In this document: positions 1 to 7,682 of the stretch, in pieces
How positions within the stretch are numbered: position 1 is the stretch's first letter
Layout of the letters: every line of letters begins with the position of its first letter
NCBI GenBank assembly: GCA_002323775.1
Contig: DCPV01000202.1
Coordinates: 1 to 8,091 of the forward strand
Direction: 5' to 3'
Origin: Firmicutes bacterium UBA1535
Lineage (GTDB): Bacteria > Bacillota > Clostridia > Tissierellales > Sedimentibacteraceae
DNA: 8,091 nt
Program-made: the position numbers and the translations under genes
Notes under the pieces: model-generated
Database searches by the model: none
The model's input: the letters and a program-made list of their open reading frames with translations, nothing else
Told to the model about the DNA's origin: nothing

Positions 1-326
1 TGACTTCATATAGTTAGTCTCATCAGTATGATAGTAATTTTACAGTATTTATATAATAATAGTCAAGTAAAAGATAGTTGTTATATCTAGTTATATAATT
101 CTTAACAAAAAATCCCTATAATTTATTTAGCTATATACCTTGAAAGTATAGGATAATAATATAAAAATAGTTTTATATTTATCCTTTATAAAATCTCTCT
201 AAAAAAACCTTGTAAATGCCAATAATTTCAAGCTTTTACAAGGTTTTTGAAGTTTTATACTGACTACCGTCATAATTAAGAGCTAGACAGTAAACAAAAT
301 TTTATAGTAATCATTTTAAATATAAT
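1..326. other. Non-coding region downstream of the operon
   Basis: This very AT-rich stretch lies after the last gene. Its only convincing element is the hairpin terminator at 201-248. Positions 1-200 show no open frame with a ribosome binding site, no tRNA-like or rRNA-like sequence and no repeat array. A TTGAAA at 140-145 could act as a -35 box on the plus strand, but no good -10 box follows at normal spacing. The neighbouring gene on the left must lie outside the window. Confidence 0.6.
201..248 (-). terminator. Rho-independent terminator of the operon
   Basis: A perfect 14-bp inverted repeat pairs 203-216 with 235-248 around an 18-nt loop (217-234). Read on the minus strand, the stem ends in a run of seven T (complement of 207-201), which fits an intrinsic terminator about 80 nt after the stop codon of the last gene. 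The plus strand also has five T at the end of the right arm, so it could work in both directions. The A/T-rich stem flanks give it the usual A-tract/U-tract form. Confidence 0.88.
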
Positions 327-1400
327 TTATTCTATATCACTTAACAAATCTAAATTTATTGGATATTTACCATACTTTCTGCCTGCTTCCATAAACATCT
401 CAACTTTCTCTATAGGTGTGTTCATTGGAATTTGACAACCTGTACTTAGTATGTACCCTTTCGGTGAGTTGTAGCCTTTTTTGATACATTCCTTTACTGA
501 TTTATTTATATCAGCTCTGCTGCCTGAATAAACTACATCTACAGGTGGAACATTGCCTGTAATTACAACCTTATCGCCCATTATTTCCTTTGCTTCTTCC
601 AAATCCTCTATATTATCAATGCTAAAATTAGAAATTCCTGCATCAACAACATCTTGCCATAGCTTCTTGCTTTTTCCGCAAATATGTATACCCGGTGATT
701 TTCCTGTTGTTTCTTTTATCTTATCTATGTTCATTTTAAGATAAGGCAAAGAAAATTCCTTAAACAATTTTGGATTTATGATATTGCTTGATGACATTGG
801 ATCTGCAAAATCAATTGATAGTCCTAATTTAGCCACTTCTTCAATATATTTATTATTAGATTCAGCAACTATATTCATTAAAGCATGGACTTTCTCAGGG
901 TATTTTATCATCCATCTTAACAGGTTTTCTGTTCCGGCAACAGATGCTGCAACGCTAAATGGACCAGACATAGCAGCCCCTACACTGACATCCTTTATCA
1001 GTGCATCTCTGGTCAATCTTAATGCCTTAAGTAAAATAGGTAATTTGCCATCTTTTAGAGGATTTACTACTTTTAATTTTTCTATTTCATCTATAGATTT
1101 AACAGCAGGCTCAAGAAGATATGAAATATTATAATCCGGAAATGCTACTTTTGCACCCATCGCTTCTGCCATACCTCTAAGGCTTGTAGATATACTTACG
1201 CTATCATGCTTTAGTCTTTTAAACAGTTCAATTTCTAATTCTGCCATAAGCTCCGGACTATGATAATAGTCACTTGCTTTTATACCAAGAAAAGAAGTCA
1301 TTGTTACGCCCATATCCGGAACACATATCACACTGTCAATTTCTTCTCCACGACTGAACGCATCCATTCTTTCTCTAGGAGTCATTTCTTGTTTAATCAT
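327..1400 (-). CDS. MtaA/UroD-family corrinoid-dependent methyltransferase, canonical form
   Basis: This 357-residue protein has the uroporphyrinogen-decarboxylase barrel fold used by MtaA/MtbA and by some bacterial O-demethylase methyltransferases. It begins with the family-typical TPRERMDAF near residue 8 and has the SGP motif near 145-147. The zinc ligands of the methyltransferase branch are present: H239-x-C241 (HICGK) and C322 in STGC, with the GN motif at 282-283. True heme-pathway HemE lacks these zinc ligands, so a heme role is unlikely. It would move a methyl group between methyl-corrinoid protein and a thiol or other acceptor, or from the substrate to the corrinoid; direction is not decided by sequence. 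It is the last gene of the operon, 92 nt after the activator gene and before the terminator. A GTG at 1409 would add three residues, but it lies inside the ribosome binding site, so ATG at 1400 is preferred. Confidence 0.88.
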   Translation of the reverse strand: MIKQEMTPRERMDAFSRGEEIDSVICVPDMGVTMTSFLGIKASDYYHSPELMAELEIELFKRLKHDSVSISTSLRGMAEAMGAKVAFPDYNISYLLEPAVKSIDEIEKLKVVNPLKDGKLPILLKALRLTRDALIKDVSVGAAMSGPFSVAASVAGTENLLRWMIKYPEKVHALMNIVAESNNKYIEEVAKLGLSIDFADPMSSSNIINPKLFKEFSLPYLKMNIDKIKETTGKSPGIHICGKSKKLWQDVVDAGISNFSIDNIEDLEEAKEIMGDKVVITGNVPPVDVVYSGSRADINKSVKECIKKGYNSPKGYILSTGCQIPMNTPIEKVEMFMEAGRKYGKYPINLDLLSDIE

Positions 1401-1403
1401 TTG

Positions 1404-1416
1404 AATCACCCTTTCT
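1404..1416 (-). promoter_or_regulatory. Ribosome binding site that decides the start at 1400
   Basis: On the minus strand this reads AGAAAGGGTGATT, close to the extended anti-Shine-Dalgarno complement of Firmicutes 16S rRNA but with two bases missing in the middle. AGAAAGG (1416-1410) lies 9 nt before ATG at 1400. The in-frame GTG at 1409 falls within this element and has no spacing of its own, so it is unlikely to be the start. Confidence 0.7.
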
Positions 1417-1492
1417 TGAACTTAAATTTATTAATCAAATTAATATAAATTATATAATCATCATTTTTATTATTTTGGCGATTATTACTTAA

Positions 1493-3181
1493 TCAAATAT
1501 CAAAGTTTAAACATTTTACAAAAAGCTTTTGATATGAATCTATTTTTGATAAATCAACATATTCTATATTTAAAGCCATTGAATTCATTCTACTTTTTGT
1601 ATCTCTTGATAATAACGACATACAAGCTCCCGACTTTGAGGTGTTTCCAACATATGTTACTTTATCTGAAAGTTCAATCGGCAAAATTCCACATCCAATT
1701 AAGCTTTCAACGGACAAATGCAAACCAAATTGACCTGCAATTAATACTTTATCAATATGATTAAATTTTATATCAGCCACCTGTAACAGCGTGTAAATTC
1801 CGGCTAATATTGCCCCCTTTACCAACTGAACCTGCCTTATGTCCTTTTGAGATATTGTTATTGGATTTTGAGTAAAATTAAGCCTCAAATATTTTTTTCT
1901 TCCATCTTCAATGATTATACTTTTTTTAAAAGAGTTATTATCCTCGTCAAAATATTGCGGAGATTGAATAGAACCATCACTCTTTATCAGTCTATTTTTA
2001 AGCATCTGAGATATTGTTGAAATTATTCCGCTCCCACATAGACCTATCGGCTCTGTTTGACCTATAACGCTTAGCTCTAATTTATTATCTCCAATTTTAA
2101 TTTTCTCTATTGCACCCTTTCCAGCTTTCATACCAAAGCTTATGTTCATCCCTTCAAGAGCCGGACCCGCAGCACAAGAACAAGAGTATATTTTATCATT
2201 TGCTTTAAGGACTATCTCTCCATTTGTACCGATATCCATGTATAGTATATTTTTATCAAAATCACAGACATTAGAAGCATATAGACCGGATACAATATCT
2301 GCACCTATAAATGATGATATGGATGGCAAGCAGTATACTTTCCCGTTTTCATTGATATTTATGCCAAGTTCAGAAGCAGCAACAAGCTGTGATGATGTAA
2401 ACACAGGCTCATATGGTGCTTTTGATATGCTTGATGCACTTACACCCAAGAGCATATGAAGCATAACTGTATTAGCTGAAACATCAAGCTCATATATATT
2501 TTGTCTATCTGTATTTGTTTGAGTACACAAGCTTTGAATCATCTCATTAAGTAGATTAACTATTGATTTTTTAAGCTTAACTATGCCCTCGTTTCCATTT
2601 TCATCAGCGTATGAAATTCTGCTTATTATGTCTTGTCCATAATCTATTTGAGTATTTATGGACACTTCCGTAGCAAGCTCTTTTGATGTATTTATGTCAA
2701 TTAAGGACATGACAACAGTTGTAGTACCAATATCTACTGCAATTCCATATAATTTATCCAAGGTATTTCCACTTTCTTTGGATAGTAATTCATCCTCATA
2801 ATAAACATATGTATTTGCTGATTCATTCAAAACTTTATAAATTGAAGGATTTGCTTTAAATTTCGGAATAAATCCATATGAAGAAATTGAATAATCTTCA
2901 TTAGCAGGCACTATATCTATCTCAATGTTTTCCTGCGGAAAAGTATAACAGGCTAATCTGATTTTATTTTCTATATCGTGATTGCTAAGAAACTTTCTTT
3001 CTTCTGCGTTCATAATATTAAGCTTTCCCGATACATGCTTAATTTTGCATTTTCCACAAGTTCCTCGTCCCATACAGTTGAAATTGATAGATATATCATT
3101 ATTTATTAAAGCTTGTGCTACACTTTGGGATTTTTCACATAATACAATTTTATTTAATGATTTAATTGTAATTTTATACAT
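1493..3181 (-). CDS. [2Fe-2S]/ASKHA corrinoid activation protein (RACo-like)
   Basis: This 562-residue protein has the architecture of reductive activators of corrinoid proteins. Residues 1-90 form a plant-type [2Fe-2S] ferredoxin domain with C36-x5-C42-x2-C45 and C78. A linker of about 50 residues follows, then an ASKHA-type ATPase region: DIGTTT at 150-155, a second phosphate-binding-like motif DIGTNGE at 316-322, LCGSG at 381-385 and AGQFG at 482-486. Family knowledge: such proteins use ATP hydrolysis to drive reduction of inactive Co(II) corrinoid to methyl-accepting Co(I). The gene directly follows the corrinoid protein gene (33-nt gap), its expected partner. At 562 residues it is somewhat shorter than the roughly 600-650 residues common in the family. 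The start ATG at 3181 has only a modest AAAGGA site 12 nt upstream, so translation may lean on coupling with the upstream gene. It should not be confused with archaeal RamA, which uses 4Fe-4S clusters and a different fold. Confidence 0.92.
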   Translation of the reverse strand: MYKITIKSLNKIVLCEKSQSVAQALINNDISINFNCMGRGTCGKCKIKHVSGKLNIMNAEERKFLSNHDIENKIRLACYTFPQENIEIDIVPANEDYSISSYGFIPKFKANPSIYKVLNESANTYVYYEDELLSKESGNTLDKLYGIAVDIGTTTVVMSLIDINTSKELATEVSINTQIDYGQDIISRISYADENGNEGIVKLKKSIVNLLNEMIQSLCTQTNTDRQNIYELDVSANTVMLHMLLGVSASSISKAPYEPVFTSSQLVAASELGININENGKVYCLPSISSFIGADIVSGLYASNVCDFDKNILYMDIGTNGEIVLKANDKIYSCSCAAGPALEGMNISFGMKAGKGAIEKIKIGDNKLELSVIGQTEPIGLCGSGIISTISQMLKNRLIKSDGSIQSPQYFDEDNNSFKKSIIIEDGRKKYLRLNFTQNPITISQKDIRQVQLVKGAILAGIYTLLQVADIKFNHIDKVLIAGQFGLHLSVESLIGCGILPIELSDKVTYVGNTSKSGACMSLLSRDTKSRMNSMALNIEYVDLSKIDSYQKLFVKCLNFDI

Positions 3182-3214
3182 TATACTGCAATTTCCTTTT
3201 ATAATTTTCCCTTT

Positions 3215-3865
3215 TTATGCTAACAGCAATTCATCAACTAGCTTTACTGCTTCTACTGCATTTGACGAATATCCGTCTGCCCCTATTTGCTTTGAGAATG
3301 AAAGTGATACCGGAGCTCCGCCTATTATAACTTTGATAGTATTTCTTATATTTTTTTCCTCTAACAGTTGAATAACTCTTTGCATATTGCTCATTGTACT
3401 TGACATTAGAGTAGACATAGCAAGCAAATCCGCTTTTGTTTCTATTATCTTGTCAACAAAATCTTGACATGATACATTTCTTCCCATATCTATGACTTCA
3501 TATCCACCTGATTCAAGCATTATTTTAACTAAATTTTTTCCTAAATCGTGAGTATCTCCTTCCACTACACCAAGGACTATTTTTTTGTCCTTTCCAAAAT
3601 TGCCCTTATCTAAATGTGGTTTCAAAATATTTAAACCGTTATACATTGTTTCAGAGCAAATTAAAAGCTCAGGGATAAAATATTCTTCTTCTTCAAAAAG
3701 GCTCGCTGCCTTTTGCATTCCATCAACTAATCCATTTAATATTCCGTCAATAGGGGGAAATCCAGCTTCAATATACTCATTTGCCACATCTATTATCAAT
3801 TCATCTTCCATTTCAAGTACACAATTGGATAATTTTGATAGTAATATTTCTTTATTTTCTTGCAT
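3215..3865 (-). CDS. Corrinoid (cobalamin-binding) methyltransferase protein
   Basis: This 216-residue protein has the two-domain form of MtaC/MtbC/MttC and MetH-type corrinoid carriers. A helical cap domain (about 1-88) contains GMQKAASLFEEEEYFIPELL, typical of the family. A Rossmann-like B12-binding domain follows, with the lower-ligand motif D104-T-H106-D-L-G109, where H106 would coordinate cobalt. A serine-rich STLMSS segment lies at 151-156 and a GG pair near 182-183 lines the nucleotide-tail pocket. It carries the methyl group between the methyltransferases of the operon as methyl-Co(III)/Co(I). It is cytoplasmic, lies 37 nt after the short UroD-like gene and 33 nt before its likely activator. 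An in-frame GTG at 3895 would add ten residues, but the strong GGAGG at 3875-3871 supports ATG at 3865, which also gives the usual family N-terminus. The substrate class cannot be told from this protein alone. Confidence 0.95.
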   Translation of the reverse strand: MQENKEILLSKLSNCVLEMEDELIIDVANEYIEAGFPPIDGILNGLVDGMQKAASLFEEEEYFIPELLICSETMYNGLNILKPHLDKGNFGKDKKIVLGVVEGDTHDLGKNLVKIMLESGGYEVIDMGRNVSCQDFVDKIIETKADLLAMSTLMSSTMSNMQRVIQLLEEKNIRNTIKVIIGGAPVSLSFSKQIGADGYSSNAVEAVKLVDELLLA

Positions 3866-3870
3866 AAATG

Positions 3871-3875
3871 CCTCC
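3871..3875 (-). promoter_or_regulatory. Ribosome binding site deciding the corrinoid protein start
   Basis: A perfect GGAGG on the minus strand lies 5 nt before ATG at 3865. It falls within the frame that would be translated from the GTG at 3895, which has no comparable site. This makes 3865 the better start. Confidence 0.8.
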
Positions 3876-3902
3876 AAAATTCTTAATAACTTCACTTAAA
3901 AT

Positions 3903-4652
3903 TTATTTTAAATTTATAACTTTTATACTTTCAACTTCAACATCTCTATATTCAATACATCTACCGCCGGCTATAGTCTCAAGTCCATTAACATAGAGAC
4001 ACGCTTCCTCGTAATTCATTTTTTTATCTAATTTAATAATTTTAGTTTCTGCTAAATCAAAATAATTTAATGCACTGCTTATTTTAGGGCATAAATGCAA
4101 AAGCGCTTTTTTATTTATAAGGGTTTCTATTTTTTTAAGAAAAGGATAGCTAAATTTAATTGTTATATCTCGCAAATGCTTTGGACCTAATATATCTTGA
4201 GAACAAATTGCGTCACCATATGAAATAATGGCAGCTCCGCTATTAATGCACTCATCAGCATATAAGGTTAAATTTTCAGCTATATTTTTTAAAACATCAT
4301 AAAATTTATTAGGTGATTTTATCCAAAGCAAAAACAGATTATTAAGACCTATCAGCTCACTTATTATAGTAAGAGGACCGTTTAGCTTAATCATCACTTT
4401 AAATTTTTTACTTAATTCTTCACATTGCTTAAGAACAGAACAAATTGGCTCTAAATTAAAGTTAAAATTCGGAAGCTTATCTATATTGCTTAAATCCAGC
4501 TTTTTTATCTCATCATTTATCTGAAATGCCTCTACTTCAACAATACCGGCTTCCGGCAATACATATATCTTGGATTCGTAGTTGTCTCTTAGTAAAATTG
4601 GCTCTCCAGCACCGCAAATATAATCATTATAATCTATAAATTTATCATCCAT
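3903..4652 (-). CDS. Short, C-terminally truncated UroD/MtaA-like protein
   Basis: This 249-residue protein is about 100 residues shorter than its two relatives here. Kinship is visible in GPLT at 92-95, the GDAICSQDILGPKHL stretch near 146-160 (matching the DP-x5-INPK region of the canonical protein) and H186-x-C188 (HLCPK), two of the three usual zinc ligands. The distance from the second ligand Cys to the glycine of the IAGG motif (C188 to G229) is 41 residues, as in the other two proteins for their GN motif. The protein then ends after 19 more residues, so the final segment carrying the third ligand is absent; C232 in GGRC lies elsewhere. The N-terminus is also shortened. It starts 7 nt after the ATPase stop codon with only a weak AAAAG site, so coupled translation is likely. 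It may be a minimal methyltransferase, a partner subunit or a regulator of methyl transfer. The frame is intact and the codon pattern is like its neighbours, so decay is not evident. Confidence 0.75.
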   Translation of the reverse strand: MDDKFIDYNDYICGAGEPILLRDNYESKIYVLPEAGIVEVEAFQINDEIKKLDLSNIDKLPNFNFNLEPICSVLKQCEELSKKFKVMIKLNGPLTIISELIGLNNLFLLWIKSPNKFYDVLKNIAENLTLYADECINSGAAIISYGDAICSQDILGPKHLRDITIKFSYPFLKKIETLINKKALLHLCPKISSALNYFDLAETKIIKLDKKMNYEEACLYVNGLETIAGGRCIEYRDVEVESIKVINLK

Positions 4653-4659
4653 AATTCTT

Positions 4660-5757
4660 TTACATTTCTTTTAAATTTAGAGTCGTCTGCTTGTCAAATA
4701 TATGGATTTTATTTTTATCAAATTTAACGTATATTTTTTCGTTATTGGACAGAATATCTTCGGTATTTGATTGCATTATTAAATCTACATTTCCATGGCT
4801 TGCGTATATATTCTTATATGAACCCATGTTTTCACTAAAATTCACTCTTAATTCAATACTGTTTTCTGTGTCCTTTTCAACCTGAATTATATGTTCAGGT
4901 CGAATTCCTAAAACAAGCTCCTGATTGTTTGATTTTATATTCTCACACTCTATCTCTATTTTCATATCGTCTGATACAAATAATGATTTTCCATTGTTTA
5001 AGCTAAGCTTTCCCTCTATAAAATTCATTTGAGGACTTCCGATAAAGCCTGCAACAAACAAATTCTTAGGGCTGTTGAAAATGTCTTTTGGACTTCCGAC
5101 CTGCATTATGTGCCCTTCATTCATAACTACTATTTTAGTTGCTAGAGTCATAGCTTCAATCTGGTCATGTGTTACAAATACAAATGTAGCTTTTAAATCC
5201 TTATGCAGTTTTATAAGCTCATTTCTCATTTGCACTCTAAGCTTTGCATCTAAGTTTGACAATGGCTCATCCATAAGAAATACTTTAGGATTTCTAACCA
5301 TTGCACGCCCCATCGCAACCCTTTGTCTCTGACCGCCTGATAATTCTTTGGGTTTTCTTCCTAATTCTCTTTCTATATCTAATATTTTTGCTGCGTTTTT
5401 AACTTTTTCATCTATTATCTTTTTATCTACTTTTCTGTTTTTTAAGCCAAATGCTATGTTATCATATACAGACATATGAGGATATAATGCGTAGTTTTGA
5501 AATACCATTGCTATATTTCTGTCTTTAGGCTCTACATCGTTTACTAAGATATCATCTATATATATTTCGCCGTTGGTAATTTCCTCCAGTCCGGCAAGCA
5601 TTCTAAGTGTTGTCGTCTTGCCACAGCCAGATGGCCCAAGAAGCACAAGAAAATCTTCGTCCTCTATTTCTAAATCAATACCTTTAACAGCTTCAAATTC
5701 ATTTTTAGTACCTTTGCTGTAAATCTTAGATAAATTTTTAAAATATATATTTGCCAT
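4660..5757 (-). CDS. CUT1 ABC transporter ATPase (MalK/UgpC/MsmX type)
   Basis: This 365-residue protein is a complete ATPase of the carbohydrate-uptake class. Walker [10 protein letters not shown] is at 41-49, Q-loop Q87, signature LSGGQ 139-143, Walker B FLMDE 160-164, D-loop SNLDA 167-171 and switch H197. A C-terminal OB/TOBE-type regulatory domain covers roughly 236-360, with the typical LGIRPEHI near 283-290. This long form with the C-terminal domain is characteristic of MalK, UgpC and MsmX, which power sugar, polyol or glycerophosphodiester importers. It would dock on the EAA loops of the two permeases encoded upstream. Its start overlaps the stop of the tailed UroD-like gene (TAATG) and has AAGGAG 8 nt upstream. 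Some clostridia use one such ATPase for several transporters; its place inside this operon suggests a dedicated partner. Confidence 0.96.
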   Translation of the reverse strand: MANIYFKNLSKIYSKGTKNEFEAVKGIDLEIEDEDFLVLLGPSGCGKTTTLRMLAGLEEITNGEIYIDDILVNDVEPKDRNIAMVFQNYALYPHMSVYDNIAFGLKNRKVDKKIIDEKVKNAAKILDIERELGRKPKELSGGQRQRVAMGRAMVRNPKVFLMDEPLSNLDAKLRVQMRNELIKLHKDLKATFVFVTHDQIEAMTLATKIVVMNEGHIMQVGSPKDIFNSPKNLFVAGFIGSPQMNFIEGKLSLNNGKSLFVSDDMKIEIECENIKSNNQELVLGIRPEHIIQVEKDTENSIELRVNFSENMGSYKNIYASHGNVDLIMQSNTEDILSNNEKIYVKFDKNKIHIFDKQTTLNLKEM

Positions 5758-6818
5758 TACATAAGCTCCTTAGAATATTGTCTTATCTTTTGAACTTCCT
5801 CAAAAGCTACATCAATTAAATTTTTATTTATCTCATTGCTTTGCTTTAATAACTCAATCTCGTCTTTAATTGTCTCTGACGATTTATCGTCATTAACTAA
5901 TGCTTTAATTAAATTTCTAAGATATATATATTCTTCATTAGTCCATATCTTAAAATTTTCAGTAGTATCTATTGCTAATTCAACATTTTCCTTTGGAGTA
6001 CCTTCCGGAAGAATACATCCTGTGCTGAAAATAAAGTTTTTATAATTTTTACATGCTTCATTTATTCGAATAGTTTCGTTTATTATTTCTTGCTTATCTC
6101 CATATTTTAGCAGCATAGGATTTATATTTCCCATAATTATAACATCATCCGGAACAATTCTTATACATTTCTCTATATCTGTTACATAATCAATACTAAG
6201 CAGTTTAGCACCAGTTTTTACCATTGCATTAGTATGCTTTAATGTCTTACCGCATACGTGCAGAAATCCCGGTACTTTTATTGAATCAAATATGCGTTTT
6301 AAATATACTCCACAAAATTTTTCAAAGCTTTTAGGTGATAAAAGCGAGGCAACAGGCTCAGCTATCCATAAAAAATCTATGCCATGCTTTTCTTCTTCCT
6401 TTGCTAAGTATATCATTTGCTTAGTTACAAAGTCCATCACAGACTCAACAAAATCAGGATTTTTTACTATATATTTGTTGAAATTCTCCATTCCAACTAA
6501 AGTTCCAGCCACTGTCAGAGGTCCAAAAAAACCACCGCCAAATAATACTTTTATAGTTTTTTTCAGTTTATCTATATGGTCTAATTCTTCTTTAACTGTT
6601 GATGGATTTAAGCTTCTATCACGTAGACATTCAACATTGTTTGGATTTATCAACTCATTTTCATCAATGCCTACAACCTTATCACTGTTTTTACAAAGCT
6701 TAAAATTTAGTGCTTCTGCAAATTCATTGTACCCTAAGCACATGAATTCCATTGCTTTTTCTCCATCCCAAATTGGTGATATAATACGTTTTTCAAAATT
6801 AAACAAATAATCTATCAT
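5757..6818 (-). CDS. UroD/MtaA-family methyltransferase with C-terminal helical tail
   Basis: This 353-residue protein is related to the MtaA-like enzyme at the end of the operon but clearly diverged. It keeps the zinc ligands H187-x-C189 (HVCGK) and C268 in STGC, GPLT at 99-102, and the GN motif at 230-231, 41 residues after the second ligand. The acidic motif region reads [13 protein letters not shown] instead of the canonical ADPMSSSNIINPK. After the point where the canonical protein stops (about residue 296), there are roughly 55 extra residues, charged and helix-prone, possibly coiled coil. It lies between the second permease and the ATPase gene, so it is made with the transporter and may act on the imported compound as substrate:corrinoid methyltransferase. 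That role is inferred. An in-frame ATG at 6836 would add six residues; ATG at 6818 has GAAAGGG 8 nt upstream and is preferred. Confidence 0.85.
   Translation of the reverse strand: MIDYLFNFEKRIISPIWDGEKAMEFMCLGYNEFAEALNFKLCKNSDKVVGIDENELINPNNVECLRDRSLNPSTVKEELDHIDKLKKTIKVLFGGGFFGPLTVAGTLVGMENFNKYIVKNPDFVESVMDFVTKQMIYLAKEEEKHGIDFLWIAEPVASLLSPKSFEKFCGVYLKRIFDSIKVPGFLHVCGKTLKHTNAMVKTGAKLLSIDYVTDIEKCIRIVPDDVIIMGNINPMLLKYGDKQEIINETIRINEACKNYKNFIFSTGCILPEGTPKENVELAIDTTENFKIWTNEEYIYLRNLIKALVNDDKSSETIKDEIELLKQSNEINKNLIDVAFEEVQKIRQYSKELM
5766..5771 (-). promoter_or_regulatory. Ribosome binding site of the ATPase gene
   Basis: AAGGAG on the minus strand lies 8 nt before ATG at 5757, inside the end of the upstream methyltransferase gene. 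The start shares one base with that gene's TAA stop codon (TAATG, 5759-5755), an arrangement that favours coupled translation. Confidence 0.75.
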
Positions 6819-6826
6819 TTCTTTAA

Positions 6827-6833
6827 CCCTTTC
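6827..6833 (-). promoter_or_regulatory. Ribosome binding site deciding the tailed UroD start
   Basis: GAAAGGG on the minus strand lies 8 nt before ATG at 6818. It sits inside the six codons that would precede it if ATG at 6836 were used. The only purine-rich site for 6836 is an AAAGGGG about 14 nt upstream, too far for good use. Confidence 0.65.
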
Positions 6834-6839
6834 CATAGT

Positions 6840-7682
6840 CTATTTTTCTACCCCTTTAAATACAATTCCTTTTGATATATGAGATTGACCGGCAAAATAT
6901 AAAATCAAAGATGGAATAATAAGCAAAACGGAAGCAGCCATTGTAATTGGAATTGAACTTGTGCCCTCATAAGTGTTATTCAAATAATTAAGAGCAACAG
7001 CGACCGTTCTTTGTTCCTCCCGTATAATGTAAATTAAAGGAGCGAAAAAATCATTCCAGACATTTAAGAAGGTGTATATTACAATTACCATAACAGCGGG
7101 CTTTGACATAGGCAAGACTATTTTAAATAAAATTTTCAAGTCAGAGCATCCATCCATTCTTGCTGCATCTATTAGTTCTGATGGTATAGTAAGGAAAAAC
7201 TGTCTTAGTAAAAATATGTTAAATGCACTTCCAAAAAATGAAGGTACCCACAACGGAAGTGTAGTTCCATACCAACCTATATTGTTAAATAAAATAAATT
7301 GCGGAAAAAATGTGACAGCTCCGGGTAACATCATAGTAGCTAATAAAAGCATAAAAATCTTGCTTTTATACTTATGTCTTAAAAAAGAAAATCCATAAGC
7401 AACTAAGGAGCAAGATAGAACATTTCCAATAATATTAATAGCCGCTAACTTAAACGAGTTAAATATATATAAAGAAAAATTGTACTCAGTGAAAAGACGA
7501 GTGTAATTTTTGAAATTAAATGTCTCAGGTATCCATCTTATAGGAAGCTCATAGACTTTCAAAGGGTTTTTAAAAGATGTAGAAATCATCCATAGAAATG
7601 GCAGCAACATCAGTATTCCACCAATAGTTATCAATACATATGTCACAAATTTTAATATCTTTCTTCTTGTAAGTGCATTCAT
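6840..7682 (-). CDS. CUT1 ABC sugar permease, MalG/UgpE-like subunit
   Basis: This 280-residue integral membrane protein has about six membrane segments (near 12-34, 74-98, 108-131, 142-162, 196-218, 247-266). The cytoplasmic EAA loop is complete at about 169-195, with ELIDAARMDG and the IVLPMSKP end that contacts the ATPase. The N-terminal PFLWMISTSFK near 28-38 and the VWNDFFAPLIY segment near 208-218 are typical of the second permease of CUT1 importers for oligosaccharides, polyols or glycerophosphate. It ends in GVEK like many relatives. Its start overlaps the stop of the first permease gene by one base (TAATG), with a strong GGAGGAG upstream. Its partner is the partial permease encoded at the window edge. 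The transported compound cannot be read from the sequence. Confidence 0.95.
   Translation of the reverse strand: MNALTRRKILKFVTYVLITIGGILMLLPFLWMISTSFKNPLKVYELPIRWIPETFNFKNYTRLFTEYNFSLYIFNSFKLAAINIIGNVLSCSLVAYGFSFLRHKYKSKIFMLLLATMMLPGAVTFFPQFILFNNIGWYGTTLPLWVPSFFGSAFNIFLLRQFFLTIPSELIDAARMDGCSDLKILFKIVLPMSKPAVMVIVIYTFLNVWNDFFAPLIYIIREEQRTVAVALNYLNNTYEGTSSIPITMAASVLLIIPSLILYFAGQSHISKGIVFKGVEK

Noticed and set aside
72..90. Small AGATA...TATCT hairpin in the left non-coding region.
   Set aside because: Only five A/T-rich pairs with a seven-base loop and no T-run; expected by chance here.
262..300. TGAC-TACC-GTCA and nearby short symmetric bases before the terminator, considered as an operator or attachment site.
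   Set aside because: Only four base pairs of symmetry, no second copy and no integrase or regulator nearby.
778..1134. Plus-strand open frames across the window, such as the 118-codon one here.
   Set aside because: They lie opposite well-supported minus-strand genes, have no ribosome binding sites or recognisable domains, and give low-complexity proteins.
1449..1454. TATAAT on the minus strand, a possible internal promoter before the last gene.
   Set aside because: No acceptable -35 box lies 16-18 nt upstream (the best is CAAAAT), and such hexamers are common in sequence this AT-rich.
327..6818. The UroD-family proteins as heme-pathway uroporphyrinogen decarboxylases.
   Set aside because: The full-length proteins carry the HxC...C zinc ligands of the methyltransferase branch, and the neighbours are corrinoid methyl-transfer genes with no other tetrapyrrole gene.
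6837..6842. The second permease ends in TAG, followed in the same frame by ACT and the ATG of the UroD-like gene, resembling a pyrrolysine read-through fusion.
   Set aside because: No other in-frame TAG is seen, the permease ends at a normal family length, and a good ribosome binding site serves ATG at 6818. Sharing a frame has a one-in-three chance.
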